Assembly (NCBI RefSeq): GCF_002043005.1
Contig: NZ_CP020330.1
Span: forward strand, 3,490,001 to 3,554,000
DNA: 64,000 bases
Reading direction: 5' to 3'
DNA from: Martelella mediterranea DSM 17316
GTDB lineage: Bacteria > Pseudomonadota > Alphaproteobacteria > Rhizobiales > Rhizobiaceae
Part shown: piece after piece, positions 10,401 to 18,026 of the stretch
How the letters are laid out: every line of letters begins with the position of its first letter
Numbering within the stretch: the first letter of the stretch is position 1
The notes under the pieces: model-generated
Told to the model about the DNA's origin: nothing
Database searches by the model: none
What the model saw: only the letters and a program-made list of their open reading frames with translations
Made by a program: the position numbers and the translations under genes

Positions 10401-10566
10401 CCGGGCGCCGATGGCGATCACCGTCATCGGCGGGCTGATTGCATCCACCGTGCTTTCGCTCGTCGTCGTCCCGGCGCTGCATCTCATCGTCTCCGGCTTC
10501 GGTGACCGGCTCTCCGGCCTTTTTGCTCTGAGGCCCGAGCGTGACGAAGCGCCGGCGGCAGGCTGA
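7498..10566 (+). CDS. RND-family multidrug/solute efflux permease (AcrB/MexB-like)
   Basis: A 1022-residue inner-membrane proton antiporter. It has the RND layout: one N-terminal transmembrane helix (residues about 11-30), a large periplasmic loop starting PITYFPTIDTPVVSVT, a block of helices around 340-540, a second periplasmic loop, and a final block near 850-1005. The helix-4 proton relay pair is present in GILVDDAIVAIENI, and the late motif GIVTKNAIMLVDFA is also typical. It shares a TAA-ATG junction with the adaptor. The hydrophobe-type sequence points to organic compounds rather than metals; the true substrate is not deducible. The two-component system directly downstream probably controls it. 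Confidence 0.93.
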   Translation: MNMSAWAIRSPLASILLFIVLMVIGVYGFMRLPITYFPTIDTPVVSVTVSQPGVAPEELETEVTRPVENALASLANVEKISSTVTNGESVTEIDFVLGTVDIDRAVSEVRGAVSRIRSDLPADIDEPVIERIEEEAQPVAIYAVSATAMSLEEVSWFIDDTLARELQSVPGLAGISRIGGVDREILVALAPDRLRAYGLTANAVTESLAVNHVDVSGGRSAFGGREQVLSTRARVNDVADLAAIGLPYHDGRQVTLGNLGDIRDLYAEPRSFALLGGAEVVAFSVERTRGASETGVADAVAARIAEIAATTPGITMTLVDDGVRYARGNYVAAMHTLLEGAALAVAVIFLFLRDWRATIIAALALPLSVVPTFFVIDLLGFSLNILTLLAITLVTGILVDDAIVAIENIARHRAMGKKPYQAALEASDEIGLAIVAISATIIAVFLPVGLMSGEVGLYFREFGLTVAIAVFFSLLVARLITPMLSAYFLKGTVPTEGESGAVAAAYQRFLRLVLRYRWFTVGIAVGLFGLSVMQLGSIPTSFVPEEDTGKLTLTIELPPGASLNETRAVAEDVSRRFAHVENVETIFIRGGSSATGDRDVRFASVMFDLGPAAERDTHMSVIEAALADELSGAADIRYQFLNARGGRDVSFVVLSNDGDAAQEAAAVILAAMEADPAFVSPTSEATAMRPELRMDVQSDKAASLGISTAAIAQTIRISTVGDSSGNLPQFADNGRLIPIRLQLDERIRNDIETFGLIGVPTAGGGQVPLSSIVRFEHGETLSSIERLDRERRVSIGADVAEGLTSGEGLSRLMSLPAVQALPASVSISATGDSDSEGEVISSFGIAMGAGVMLVMVVLVLLFGSFLSPFTILASLPLSIIGVVGALMLTGSSLSLPAVIGILMLMGIVTKNAIMLVDFAIEKERAGHPRLEATMEACAERVRPIIMTTLAMVAGMVPSALALGEGGEFRAPMAITVIGGLIASTVLSLVVVPALHLIVSGFGDRLSGLFALRPERDEAPAAG

Positions 10567-10607
10567 ACGGCGGCTGGACAATTGCAGCGAAACCCACAAA
10601 CATGAAA

Positions 10608-10652
10608 AAACCGGCCGCCCGATACGGCCAGCCGGCCTCTTCCGGCCGGTTT
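10608..10652 (+). terminator. GC-rich stem-loop between RND permease and response regulator (terminator or attenuator)
   Basis: Perfect 10-bp arms AAACCGGCCG (10608-10617) and CGGCCGGTTT (10643-10652), with an alternative inner stem GCCGG/CCGGC (10631-10635/10642-10646). Only three T follow, so termination may be partial. It may limit read-through from the pump into the regulatory genes. Confidence 0.5.
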
Positions 10653-10664
10653 ACGGAGAAAAAC

Positions 10665-11393
10665 TTGAACGGAAACAACAGCCACAGGTCCGCAGACATC
10701 CTGATTGTCGAGGACGATACCGAAATCGCCGATCTTCTGGCGGAAACCATCCGGCAGAACGGCATGCATGCCACGCATGTGCGCGACGGTGCGGCCATGC
10801 ACGGGCTCCTGCGACGTCGGGTCTTCGATCTCGTCATTCTCGATATCATGCTGCCGGGAGAAGACGGCATCAGCCTGTGCCGGAGCATCCGCGCCGGCAA
10901 CACGATACCGATCATCCTGCTGACGGCGCTTGGCGAGGAGGTCGACCGCATCGTCGGGCTGGAGGTTGGTGCCGATGACTACATCACCAAACCGTTCAGC
11001 CCGCGCGAGGTGATTGCCCGCATCCGCAGTCTGCTGCGACGGGCAGCCTACGGCGTCAAGGCCAATCATGCGCCGACGGCGCTGCGTTTCGAGGGCTGGC
11101 GGCTTGATCCGATGCGCCGTCAGCTGCACGATCCGAGCCATGCGCGGGTGTCGCTGACGACGACCGAATTCGATATCCTGATCGCCTTCTGCCAGAATCC
11201 CGGTCGCGTCATTTCGCGCGAGGAACTGCTGATGCTCACCCATTCGGGCCTTGCCGGTCCGATCGAGCGCAGCATCGACGTCCATATCAGCCGGCTGCGG
11301 CAGAAGATCGAGAAGGACCCGAAGGAGCCCCAGCTTCTCCAGACCGTGCGCCTTGGCGGCTATGTATTCACTGCGGCGGTGGAACGCGAATGA
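10665..11393 (+). CDS. OmpR/PhoB-family response regulator
   Basis: A 242-residue two-component regulator. The receiver domain (about 10-125) has the acidic pocket VEDD, the phospho-acceptor Asp60 in LVILDIMLPG and the conserved Lys in DDYITKPF. A C-terminal winged helix (about 145-240) ends in VRLGGYVFTAAVE. I start it at TTG 10665: GGAG lies six bases before it, while the upstream in-frame ATG at 10602 has no SD and would make the protein begin inside the hairpin at 10608-10652. It overlaps the histidine kinase gene by four bases. It is the likely binder of the 10-bp direct repeats at 6137 and 13809 (inference). Confidence 0.92.
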   Translation: MNGNNSHRSADILIVEDDTEIADLLAETIRQNGMHATHVRDGAAMHGLLRRRVFDLVILDIMLPGEDGISLCRSIRAGNTIPIILLTALGEEVDRIVGLEVGADDYITKPFSPREVIARIRSLLRRAAYGVKANHAPTALRFEGWRLDPMRRQLHDPSHARVSLTTTEFDILIAFCQNPGRVISREELLMLTHSGLAGPIERSIDVHISRLRQKIEKDPKEPQLLQTVRLGGYVFTAAVERE

Positions 11394-12724
11394 GACGGCT
11401 CAGGCGCTTTCTGCCGACCACGATCAGGGCGCAGATGGTGTTGCTCGTGATCGTGGCGATTGCCGTCGTGGTCAATGCCGGAGCATTGCTGGAACGTCTG
11501 GAGAACAGGGACTACAGCACCGACAGCGATGCCGTGGTGGCGCAGGTCGAACTGCTGGCGGCGATGATGTCAAACACACCGCCAAAACGACGGGACGCAT
11601 TGCTTGAAAGCGCCAGGCAAACAGGCATGGACGTCTTCATGGCCGAGGCGGCGAATTTCCAAAACCTGGAGGACGCAGAAGAATCAGCGGGGTTCCTAAG
11701 CCTGATGCTCTCCTCGCTGTTTCAGGCCAGATATGACGACAGCCTTGCGCCCGGAACAAGGATCATTCATTTCGAGGGCCGGCCGGCGCTGCTCGCAACG
11801 GTCGGGCAGGACGGCGAAGCGCTCGTTTATATTCCGAGACCGTCGGGATTCGATATCACCTCGCGCTACACCTACTACTTTCTATCCTTCGTGACCCTTG
11901 TGACGCTGTTTTCCATTTTCGGCGTGCGGGCCATCACGGCGCCGATCCGCGACCTCTCGCGCGAACTGTCTTCGACAAAGGCCTTCCTGCACAAGGACAC
12001 GCCGCTGAAGGAACAGGGCAGCCGCGAGTTCGTCGAGCTGGTTCGGGTCCTCAATGAGCTCAAGTTCCGCATCCGGGCGATGATGGAAGGCCAGACCCGC
12101 ATGCTGCGCGCCGTCAGCCACGATCTGAGAACCCCGCTGACGCGCATTCGCCTGCGCAGCGAGCGGATCGAGGACGAAACCCTGCGCGGCCAGATCGTTG
12201 CGGATGTCGGCAAGGTCGACATGCTGATCAACGCAACGCTGGACTATATCCGCAATGAAAAGGACACCGAGCAACCGGAACGCACCGACCTTGTCAGCAT
12301 GCTGGAAACCATCGTCGCGGACTATTCCGATCTCGGCTCTGACATTGCCTATGACGGACCGGCGCGCCTGATCTGGACCGTCAAGCCGCACGCCTTTCAG
12401 CGCGCCATCGTCAATCTCTGCGACAATGGTCTGAAATTCGGCACTGCGGTCACCGTCGCGCTCAGAAAAACGCCTTCAGGTCTCGAGATAGCGATCAGAG
12501 ACAACGGCCCCGGGATCCCGGAAGATGTACGCGCGCGTGTTCTGGAACCCTTCTTCAAGCTCGATGACGCTCGCAGCGAAAGAGGTTCACCCACTGGCTT
12601 CGGGCTTGGCCTGTCAATCGTCGACAACATCGTCCGTGACCACGGCGGCACGATGTCGTTTCACGACAACGAACCGCACGGGCTCGTTGTCGTTTTGCGT
12701 TTTTCCGACGACGCTCCGGCGTGA
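11390..12724 (+). CDS. Sensor histidine kinase of the RND-linked two-component system
   Basis: A 444-residue membrane kinase. It has a first transmembrane helix at about 16-35, a periplasmic sensor of about 125 residues, a second helix at about 160-180, a HAMP-like linker, an H-box with His244 in AVSHDLRTPLTR, an N-box (IVNLCDNGLKFG), a G1 box (DNGPGIPEDV) and a G2 box (GFGLGLSIV). All catalytic elements are intact. It starts inside the stop of the response regulator (ATGA), so the two are translationally coupled. Its TGA directly abuts the stop of the convergent mipA-like gene. Confidence 0.93.
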   Translation: MRRLRRFLPTTIRAQMVLLVIVAIAVVVNAGALLERLENRDYSTDSDAVVAQVELLAAMMSNTPPKRRDALLESARQTGMDVFMAEAANFQNLEDAEESAGFLSLMLSSLFQARYDDSLAPGTRIIHFEGRPALLATVGQDGEALVYIPRPSGFDITSRYTYYFLSFVTLVTLFSIFGVRAITAPIRDLSRELSSTKAFLHKDTPLKEQGSREFVELVRVLNELKFRIRAMMEGQTRMLRAVSHDLRTPLTRIRLRSERIEDETLRGQIVADVGKVDMLINATLDYIRNEKDTEQPERTDLVSMLETIVADYSDLGSDIAYDGPARLIWTVKPHAFQRAIVNLCDNGLKFGTAVTVALRKTPSGLEIAIRDNGPGIPEDVRARVLEPFFKLDDARSERGSPTGFGLGLSIVDNIVRDHGGTMSFHDNEPHGLVVVLRFSDDAPA

Positions 12725-13567
12725 TCAGAACCGGTAGCCGAGCGAGAGCGAGACCTTCGGCTGCAGCTCTCTTTCCACGATCGGACTGTTGGCGGCATCG
12801 CCGACCAGCAGGCCAACGCCGGCGCCGGCCTGCAACAGCCAGTTCTCATCGAAGGCATAGGTCGCGGAAATGTCGAAATCGACGCGCTGCAGGCCGGCCT
12901 TGGCCTTGTATTGCGGCAGGCCGGAAGCTGCGGACTGGGCCGCGTCGACACTGAAATAGCTGTCCATGTAATTCTTGTCGGCAATCGTCGCCTCGAGACT
13001 GGTCGCGACAATGAGCCTTTCGCCCATATGCCAGCCATAACTTGTCCCGATCTTGCCAACGAGCCCTTTGCTGCCGCCGATCGTCTTGTCGATGATGCCG
13101 TAGAATTCGAAGGCATCCCACTCATAACCGGCCTTGATCCCGGCCGTGACGCCGAAATCGACATCGCCGAGACCCTTCAGCAGGTCGCCGTCTCCTTCGG
13201 AACGTCCGGGTTCGTAACCCAGTCGGGCGTCGACATTGAAGCCGCCATCCTTGTAGAGGGTCACGCCCAGGCCGCCGGGATCGAGTTGAAGCCAGTCGGC
13301 ATAGCCGATCGACACGATGGGGATGGGACTGATCTTCATTTTCTTGCCGCCCTCATAGGCAGGCTCGAAACTGGCGCCACCGCCGACGATCACTTCCCAA
13401 CGGGATTCGAACGCCTCCTTCTCCAGCGGCGGCGGTCCCGAAATGGCCGGCGGTGCGTCATCGCGAAAGACGAAATCCGCTGCAAGGCTTCGATGCGCGA
13501 CAGCGCCCACGGAAACGAACCCCGTCAGCCCGGCTGCCGTCGCGGCGAAATGTCTGAATTTTACCAT
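12725..13567 (-). CDS. MipA/OmpV-family outer-membrane beta-barrel protein
   Basis: About 280 residues. A signal peptide (MVKFRHF, hydrophobic core, cleavage near AHRSLAA) is followed by glycine- and aromatic-rich beta-strand sequence and a final LSLGYRF with a C-terminal Phe, as in outer-membrane barrels. The early segment WEVIVGGGASFEPAYEGGKK and the IPIVSIGY strand fit the MipA (MltA-interacting protein)/OmpV family. In E. coli MipA is a scaffold for MltA and PBP1B; several homologues are induced by antibiotics or envelope stress. The start at 13567 gives the cleanest signal peptide; its SD (GGAG, 12 bases away) is weak. Its position after an efflux/two-component locus suggests an envelope-stress role, which is inference. 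Confidence 0.82.
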   Translation of the reverse strand: MVKFRHFAATAAGLTGFVSVGAVAHRSLAADFVFRDDAPPAISGPPPLEKEAFESRWEVIVGGGASFEPAYEGGKKMKISPIPIVSIGYADWLQLDPGGLGVTLYKDGGFNVDARLGYEPGRSEGDGDLLKGLGDVDFGVTAGIKAGYEWDAFEFYGIIDKTIGGSKGLVGKIGTSYGWHMGERLIVATSLEATIADKNYMDSYFSVDAAQSAASGLPQYKAKAGLQRVDFDISATYAFDENWLLQAGAGVGLLVGDAANSPIVERELQPKVSLSLGYRF

Positions 13568-13808
13568 GAGTAATGAAAGCTCCGATGAAACACCAACGCA
13601 CCGGAGAACCCGGCGCAACCCTGGAGGTCGGCTTCATCTTGGGCCGTGAACACGCAGCCGTGTGTTTTCTTTCGTTGCGATAGATTACGGGCGCGCCGCA
13701 TATGTGGCAGCGCCGGGGCCTCATCAAGGCAGGCTGAAACAGGCATCAGGGGATTTGCGGAAACGCTGAAATGACGATGACCGCGATAATGCCGCCTCTG
13801 CAAAAGCC

Positions 13809-13838
13809 CGTAACATTTCGACACACATTCGAGAAATC
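13809..13838 (+). promoter_or_regulatory. Second array of 10-bp direct repeats upstream of the SDR-like gene
   Basis: CGTAACATTT (13809), CGACACACAT (13819) and TCGAGAAATC (13829) repeat with a 10-base period and share AACATTTCG plus a following ACACA-like run with the array at 6137. It lies in the 358-base divergent gap (13568-13925) between the MipA-like gene and the SDR-like gene, about 90 bases before the latter. Apart from it the gap shows no other clear element. Confidence 0.4.
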
Positions 13839-13925
13839 GTCGCGACGACTATCCTCTAGTCTGGTTTCGCAACCCGACCGGATATCAACGCATTCTGTTG
13901 CCGGTCCGGCCATTGGAGACCCGTC

Positions 13926-14654
13926 ATGAATGAAACCGGAGTCGTTCTCGTCACTGGAAATGACAATGCCATTGCCGCCTTTACCGCCGGTCTGCTAGCA
14001 CGCGCGGGACATGGTGTCGCCATGCTGCTGTCGTCGTCGCGACAGGAGGCGTTCGTGAACGAGATCGGCGGCATCGGCATTGTCGGAACCACCCAGTCCT
14101 GGCGGGATATTCGGTCGCTCGCCGACATGGCTCTCGGCCGATGGGGCCGCGTCGACGCTTTGCTGAACTGCCCCTGGTCCGAAACGTTCGGCTTCAACGC
14201 CCTTCCCGGCACGGCAATCCACGAAGCCTGCCTGATGTCGATGATCCGCACCATGCGCATTGTCGTTCCAATCATGAGAAGACAGCAGGGCGGCGCGATC
14301 GTGAATATAGCCCCGCCACCCATGCCCGACTTCATGGCATCGGGCGAAGACGCCTTCGCCGACGGCCTCATGGCCTTCACCGCTCGGTTTTCGGCAGGCA
14401 ATGAGGCGCACAACATCCGGATGAACAATGTCTTTCCCGGCTGGCTCGAATACCTGCCGGAAGACGAAACCATTCGCGAGGCGATCCCGCTGGGCCGTTA
14501 CGGCGAAATCGACGAAGTCGCCGCCACCGTCGCCTTTCTGCTTTCCAAAGGCGCCGGCTACATCACCGGCCAGAATATTCATGTCGACGGCGGCATCTTC
14601 CAGCCTGCACAGGGCGCGCCGGAGGCCGGCTTAAACTTTATTTCCGAGGGATAG
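13926..14654 (+). CDS. SDR-fold protein lacking catalytic residues (probable pseudoenzyme)
   Basis: A 242-residue short-chain dehydrogenase/reductase homologue. The Rossmann start (VVLVTGNDNAIAAF) has lost the usual TGxxxGIG pattern, and the NNAG loop reads LLNCPWS. C-terminal SDR landmarks remain: NIRMNNVFPGW, an IPLGRYGEIDEVAATVAFLL-like block and the closing YITGQNIHVDGG. The catalytic Ser is replaced (VNIAPPP). There is no Tyr before residue 176 and no Lys before residue 208, so the YxxxK pair is absent; ungapped alignment puts E141 and A145 in its place. It cannot act as a normal SDR. The reading frame is intact, which suggests a retained binding or regulatory role. It is divergent from the MipA-like gene and downstream of the second repeat array. 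Confidence 0.85.
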   Translation: MNETGVVLVTGNDNAIAAFTAGLLARAGHGVAMLLSSSRQEAFVNEIGGIGIVGTTQSWRDIRSLADMALGRWGRVDALLNCPWSETFGFNALPGTAIHEACLMSMIRTMRIVVPIMRRQQGGAIVNIAPPPMPDFMASGEDAFADGLMAFTARFSAGNEAHNIRMNNVFPGWLEYLPEDETIREAIPLGRYGEIDEVAATVAFLLSKGAGYITGQNIHVDGGIFQPAQGAPEAGLNFISEG

Positions 14655-14771
14655 GCGGAAGCACGGAAAACCGGGTGGCATCGCCATTTCCGGCGCCAGT
14701 CCGACGATGATCGGAAAGGGTCGATGGAAGCTCGTGCACTACGTCGATTACACCGACAGACTGCTCTTTGA

Positions 14772-14936
14772 CCTCGAGTCAGATCCGCGCGGGGTGGCGA
14801 ACCTCAGATCGACGTTCTGATCCTGAGACTGCGGCGGAAGGTCGAGCCGACTCCGACCAGCCCGCGCTTCATCAAGACGGAGCGCGGCCACGGCTATGTG
14901 TTCAACGCAACGGTCGAGGCTTTGTCCAACGTGTGA
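14772..14936 (+). pseudogene. Remnant of an OmpR-family response regulator (C-terminal winged helix only)
   Basis: One frame reads IDVLILRLRRKVEP from 14808 and ends FIKTERGHGYVFNATVEAL to a stop at 14934-14936. These match the recognition helix and terminal wing of OmpR/PhoB regulators (compare IDVHISRLRQKIE in the intact gene at 10665). A stop at 14769-14771 and frame loss upstream remove the receiver domain and most of the effector domain. The rest of the 324-base gap 14655-14978 shows no other gene. It is too diverged to be a recent copy of the gene at 10665. Confidence 0.6.
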
Positions 14937-14978
14937 GCCGGAAACGCTCCGAATTCCCAGCACCGCCACGGGGAGAGC

Positions 14979-16277
14979 CTAAAGACCCGCGGCATCCATC
15001 ATTTCGTAGAAGAAGGTCACGCCGCGCACGCCTGCCGAGCGCAGCGGATAGAACGGCACCTTGGGAATCGAACCGCGCGCGATCAGCGCCAGTTCATGCG
15101 GCTGTTTCATCATCATGTTAGCGAGTTGATCGCCGACATAGCCCGACATCGCGACGCCGGCGCCGTTGAAACCGGCAGCATAGCCGATGCGCGGGGACAG
15201 CATGCCCGCCATCGGCAGGCCGTCGAATGAAAGCGCCACGTGACCGGACCAGCGATAGTCGATGCCGATGCCGCGCAGTTCCGGGAAGATCAGATGCATC
15301 GCCTTTTCGAGCCGGCTGAAGGCCGCCGGCGCCTCGACATGGCCGAGCGCGCCGCGCCCGCCGAAGACGATGCGCCCGTCAACCTTGCGGAACCAGCGCA
15401 TCATGCGCCGGGTCTCGGTATAGCTGCGCTCGTTCTTCAAAAGCCGCGCATCGAGATCGGCGGGCAGCCGCGCGGTGGCGATCATGGCGCTGCGGAAGGG
15501 CACGATGCTGCGGGCGACCGCGCGATCAACTCCCGTCAGCCCCGAATAGGCATTGGTGGCCAAGACCGCCTGCCTCGCAACCACCCTGGCGTCCGCCGTC
15601 GAGACGACGACGCCCGAGCCGCTCTCGGCCACGTCCAGAGCCGGCGTATCGGCATAGACCTGCACACCCCGCGCGCCCGCCGCGCGCCACAATCCCTGCA
15701 GATAGGCGAGCGGCTGAATTGTGCCCGCGCCGTCCTGCAGCACGCCGCCGACAAAACTGTCGCACCCCGTCTCATCGCGCACGTCTGCCCGGTCGAGAAC
15801 ATGAAGGCCGCGCTCGCCCAAATTCCGCGTCAGCCACTCGGCCTCGTGGCGCGCATGTTCGAAAGCCTTGACGGAATGGGCGCATTTGAGCGCGCCGACG
15901 CGGCGAAAACCGGTGTCGGCGATGGCGTAACGCTCGATCGTCTCGATCAGGTGGGCCACGCTCGCATTGGCGATCGCGTGCATCCGGCGTGCGACATCCA
16001 TCCCGTGCGCGGCGGCAAGATCGGCGAAACCGCGGCGGAACTTGGCGGAAACCACACCGCCATTGCGCCCGCTGCCGCCGAGACCGACCGAGCCGGCCTC
16101 CAGCACCACGACGCTCAGGCCCTTTTCGGCAAAGGCGAGTGCGGCATGCAGGCCGCAATAGCCCCCGCCGATGATCGCCACATCGCAGGAGACGTCGCTG
16201 CCGAGCGCGGGAAAATCCCGCGGCCGAAGCGACCTGTCCTGACGCCAGAGCGATGCCGGAAGCGAGGGCAGTTGCAT
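14979..16277 (-). CDS. FAD-dependent oxidoreductase, DAO family (PuuB/amino-acid oxidase-like)
   Basis: A 432-residue flavoprotein. The N-terminus SLPASLWRQD leads to the dinucleotide-binding motif DVAIIGGGYCGLHAALAFAEKG and then SVGLGGSGRNGG, the usual flavin-contact region of gamma-glutamylputrescine oxidase-like proteins. C-terminal DAO motifs include WSGHVALSFDGLPMAG and AAGFNGAGVAMSGYVGDQLA. It probably oxidises an amine or amino acid. ATG 16277 shares one base with the stop codon of the HAD gene (TAATG), so the two are coupled. A LysR gene is divergent from the operon. The substrate is unknown. Confidence 0.85.
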   Translation of the reverse strand: MQLPSLPASLWRQDRSLRPRDFPALGSDVSCDVAIIGGGYCGLHAALAFAEKGLSVVVLEAGSVGLGGSGRNGGVVSAKFRRGFADLAAAHGMDVARRMHAIANASVAHLIETIERYAIADTGFRRVGALKCAHSVKAFEHARHEAEWLTRNLGERGLHVLDRADVRDETGCDSFVGGVLQDGAGTIQPLAYLQGLWRAAGARGVQVYADTPALDVAESGSGVVVSTADARVVARQAVLATNAYSGLTGVDRAVARSIVPFRSAMIATARLPADLDARLLKNERSYTETRRMMRWFRKVDGRIVFGGRGALGHVEAPAAFSRLEKAMHLIFPELRGIGIDYRWSGHVALSFDGLPMAGMLSPRIGYAAGFNGAGVAMSGYVGDQLANMMMKQPHELALIARGSIPKVPFYPLRSAGVRGVTFFYEMMDAAGL

Positions 16278-16978
16278 TATCTGGTTCCGAATACCGCGTC
16301 GGCCAGTTCGCCGAGGCTGTGGAAATGGAAATCGGGCTTGGTGAATTTGTCCGGCACCGGCGTACCGCCATAGCCTTCCTGATCGAAGCGGCGCTCGATC
16401 CAGCACACCGAGTAACCCAGTTCACGGGCGACGCCGATATCGTGGTACTGGCTCTGCGCCACATGCAGGATCTCGTCCTGCTTGAAGCCGAAGGCGGACT
16501 GACGGCCCAGATTGTGGGAGAAGAACCGCGGATCGGGCTTGGCGCACTTTGCGTCGTCATAGGTGACCGAATCGTGGAACGGCCAGCCGAGACGATGGTC
16601 ATAGGCGGTGAACGAGGTCCGGTCGCCATTGGTCATGGCAACCAGGCGGAACCTGGTCCTCAAACGGGCCAGGGCCTGGGCGGAATCGGCGAAGGCCGGC
16701 CATTCGAGAACCGAGAGCTGAAAATCACGCGCGGCGGCCTCGGTATTGACCAGGCCGAGTTCGGCCGCGACATATTTGTATACGTCGTAGAAGACCTCGC
16801 TGTTGCGGCCGTAATGCCTGAGACGCCCGTCGAGATAGGGCTTGAAGATATCGTCGTCGGACAGATTTGCCGTCGCCTCCCCGCCGATGCGACGGACGGC
16901 GTCGAGCACGCCCTTCTCGAAGTCGATGCAGGTTCCGACGATGTCGAAAGTCAAAAGCTTGAAGCGGGAGAAGTCCAT
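16277..16978 (-). CDS. HAD-superfamily hydrolase, haloacid dehalogenase type II-like
   Basis: A 233-residue HAD protein. Motif I is FDIVGTCID, with the nucleophile Asp present and Val in place of the usual Tyr (DxYGT) or second Asp (DxDGT); motif II is MTNGDR; motif III is the Lys in KCAKPDPRFF; motif IV is VAQSQYHDIGVARELG. Lack of the second Asp favours an L-2-haloacid dehalogenase-like chemistry over a phosphatase, but true dehalogenation is unproven. The start at 16978 places motif I close to the N-terminus as in the family; longer frames to 17134 run into the divergent LysR gene. It is the first gene of an operon with the DAO oxidase. Confidence 0.82.
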   Translation of the reverse strand: MDFSRFKLLTFDIVGTCIDFEKGVLDAVRRIGGEATANLSDDDIFKPYLDGRLRHYGRNSEVFYDVYKYVAAELGLVNTEAAARDFQLSVLEWPAFADSAQALARLRTRFRLVAMTNGDRTSFTAYDHRLGWPFHDSVTYDDAKCAKPDPRFFSHNLGRQSAFGFKQDEILHVAQSQYHDIGVARELGYSVCWIERRFDQEGYGGTPVPDKFTKPDFHFHSLGELADAVFGTR

Positions 16979-17087
16979 TGAAAGCCCATTCTTCTGGTTG
17001 CGTTCAGTTCGGATTTTGATGGACAGTGCGGCAAGTTTGTCATTTTGGGCAATTGTGAAATTCTCCTGCATACCATAATCTGGAGTT

Positions 17088-18026
17088 ATGACAGGACTTC
17101 GCCGAAAACTTTCCTCGCCCAGCGCGCTCTTCATTTTCGAGGCGGCGGCTCGCTATGAGAACTTCACCAGCGCGGCCAACGAGCTCAACATCACCCAGCC
17201 TGCCGTGAGCCGCGCGCTTGCCACGCTGGAAAGCCATATCGGCAGCAAGCTTTTCCTGCGCGGGAAGCCCGGCGTCCGGCTCACCGAAAACGGCAAGCTG
17301 CTCAGAAACGCCGTTATTTCGGCATTTTCCGAGATCGAACGCGCATTGAACGAAATCGAGGAGCGGCGAACGGGCAAGACACAGGTGACGCTGTCGGTCT
17401 CGACGGCCTTCACCACCCACTGGCTGATGCCGCGGATTACCCGTTTTCAGTCGACATTCCCCAATGTCGATTTGCGCTTCCAGCTCATCCCGGGCCCGGT
17501 CACCGGTGAACTTGGCGACGTCGACATCGCCATGCGCTACGGCGCGCCGGGAAAGACGCCGGGGCGCTTCGTCATGCAGGAGGCTTATGTACCTGTGTGC
17601 GCACCGGGCTATTACGACGACACGGCGCGGGAAGATGCGACGCTGATCCTCCTCGAAAGCGACATTCCGGGCGACCCGCAATGGACGCCGCTTGATTCCG
17701 GTCAGCCCTACCGCAACAAGCTGACATTTTCGGACTATTCCGTCGTGGTTCAGGCAGCGCTCGTCGGCCAGGGCGTGGCTCTGGGCTGGCTCAATATCGT
17801 CGCCCACTGGATGGGACAGGGACGCCTGGTTCCGGCCAGTTCGACCGTGATGCTGCCCGGACGCGAATGCCGGCTGCAACTGCGGCAGGAGGAAGGCCGC
17901 TCGCCCGTCGTGTCGGAGGTGGCGGACTGGCTGCTGCAGGAGCTCCACGCCGACCTTTCGGCCATCAGCGCAAGCCATCCCGAACTCGATCTCGATTCCA
18001 TCATCAAGCCAGGAAACGCGGCATGA
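17088..18026 (+). CDS. LysR-family regulator, GcvA-like
   Basis: 312 residues. The N-terminal helix-turn-helix reads YENFTSAANELNITQPAVSR, about residues 23-42. The body has GcvA-type landmarks (STFPNVDLRFQL, DIAMRYG, VVQAALVGQGVALG). ATG 17088 follows GGAG closely. It is divergent from the HAD-DAO operon across 109 bases and is the obvious candidate to control it. Its last bases overlap the start of a second LysR gene (ATGA), an unusual tandem arrangement of two LysR genes in one transcript. Confidence 0.88.
   Translation: MTGLRRKLSSPSALFIFEAAARYENFTSAANELNITQPAVSRALATLESHIGSKLFLRGKPGVRLTENGKLLRNAVISAFSEIERALNEIEERRTGKTQVTLSVSTAFTTHWLMPRITRFQSTFPNVDLRFQLIPGPVTGELGDVDIAMRYGAPGKTPGRFVMQEAYVPVCAPGYYDDTAREDATLILLESDIPGDPQWTPLDSGQPYRNKLTFSDYSVVVQAALVGQGVALGWLNIVAHWMGQGRLVPASSTVMLPGRECRLQLRQEEGRSPVVSEVADWLLQELHADLSAISASHPELDLDSIIKPGNAA

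Noticed and set aside
13926..14654. Annotating the SDR-like gene as an active oxidoreductase
   Set aside because: The catalytic Tyr and Lys are absent throughout the region where they must lie.
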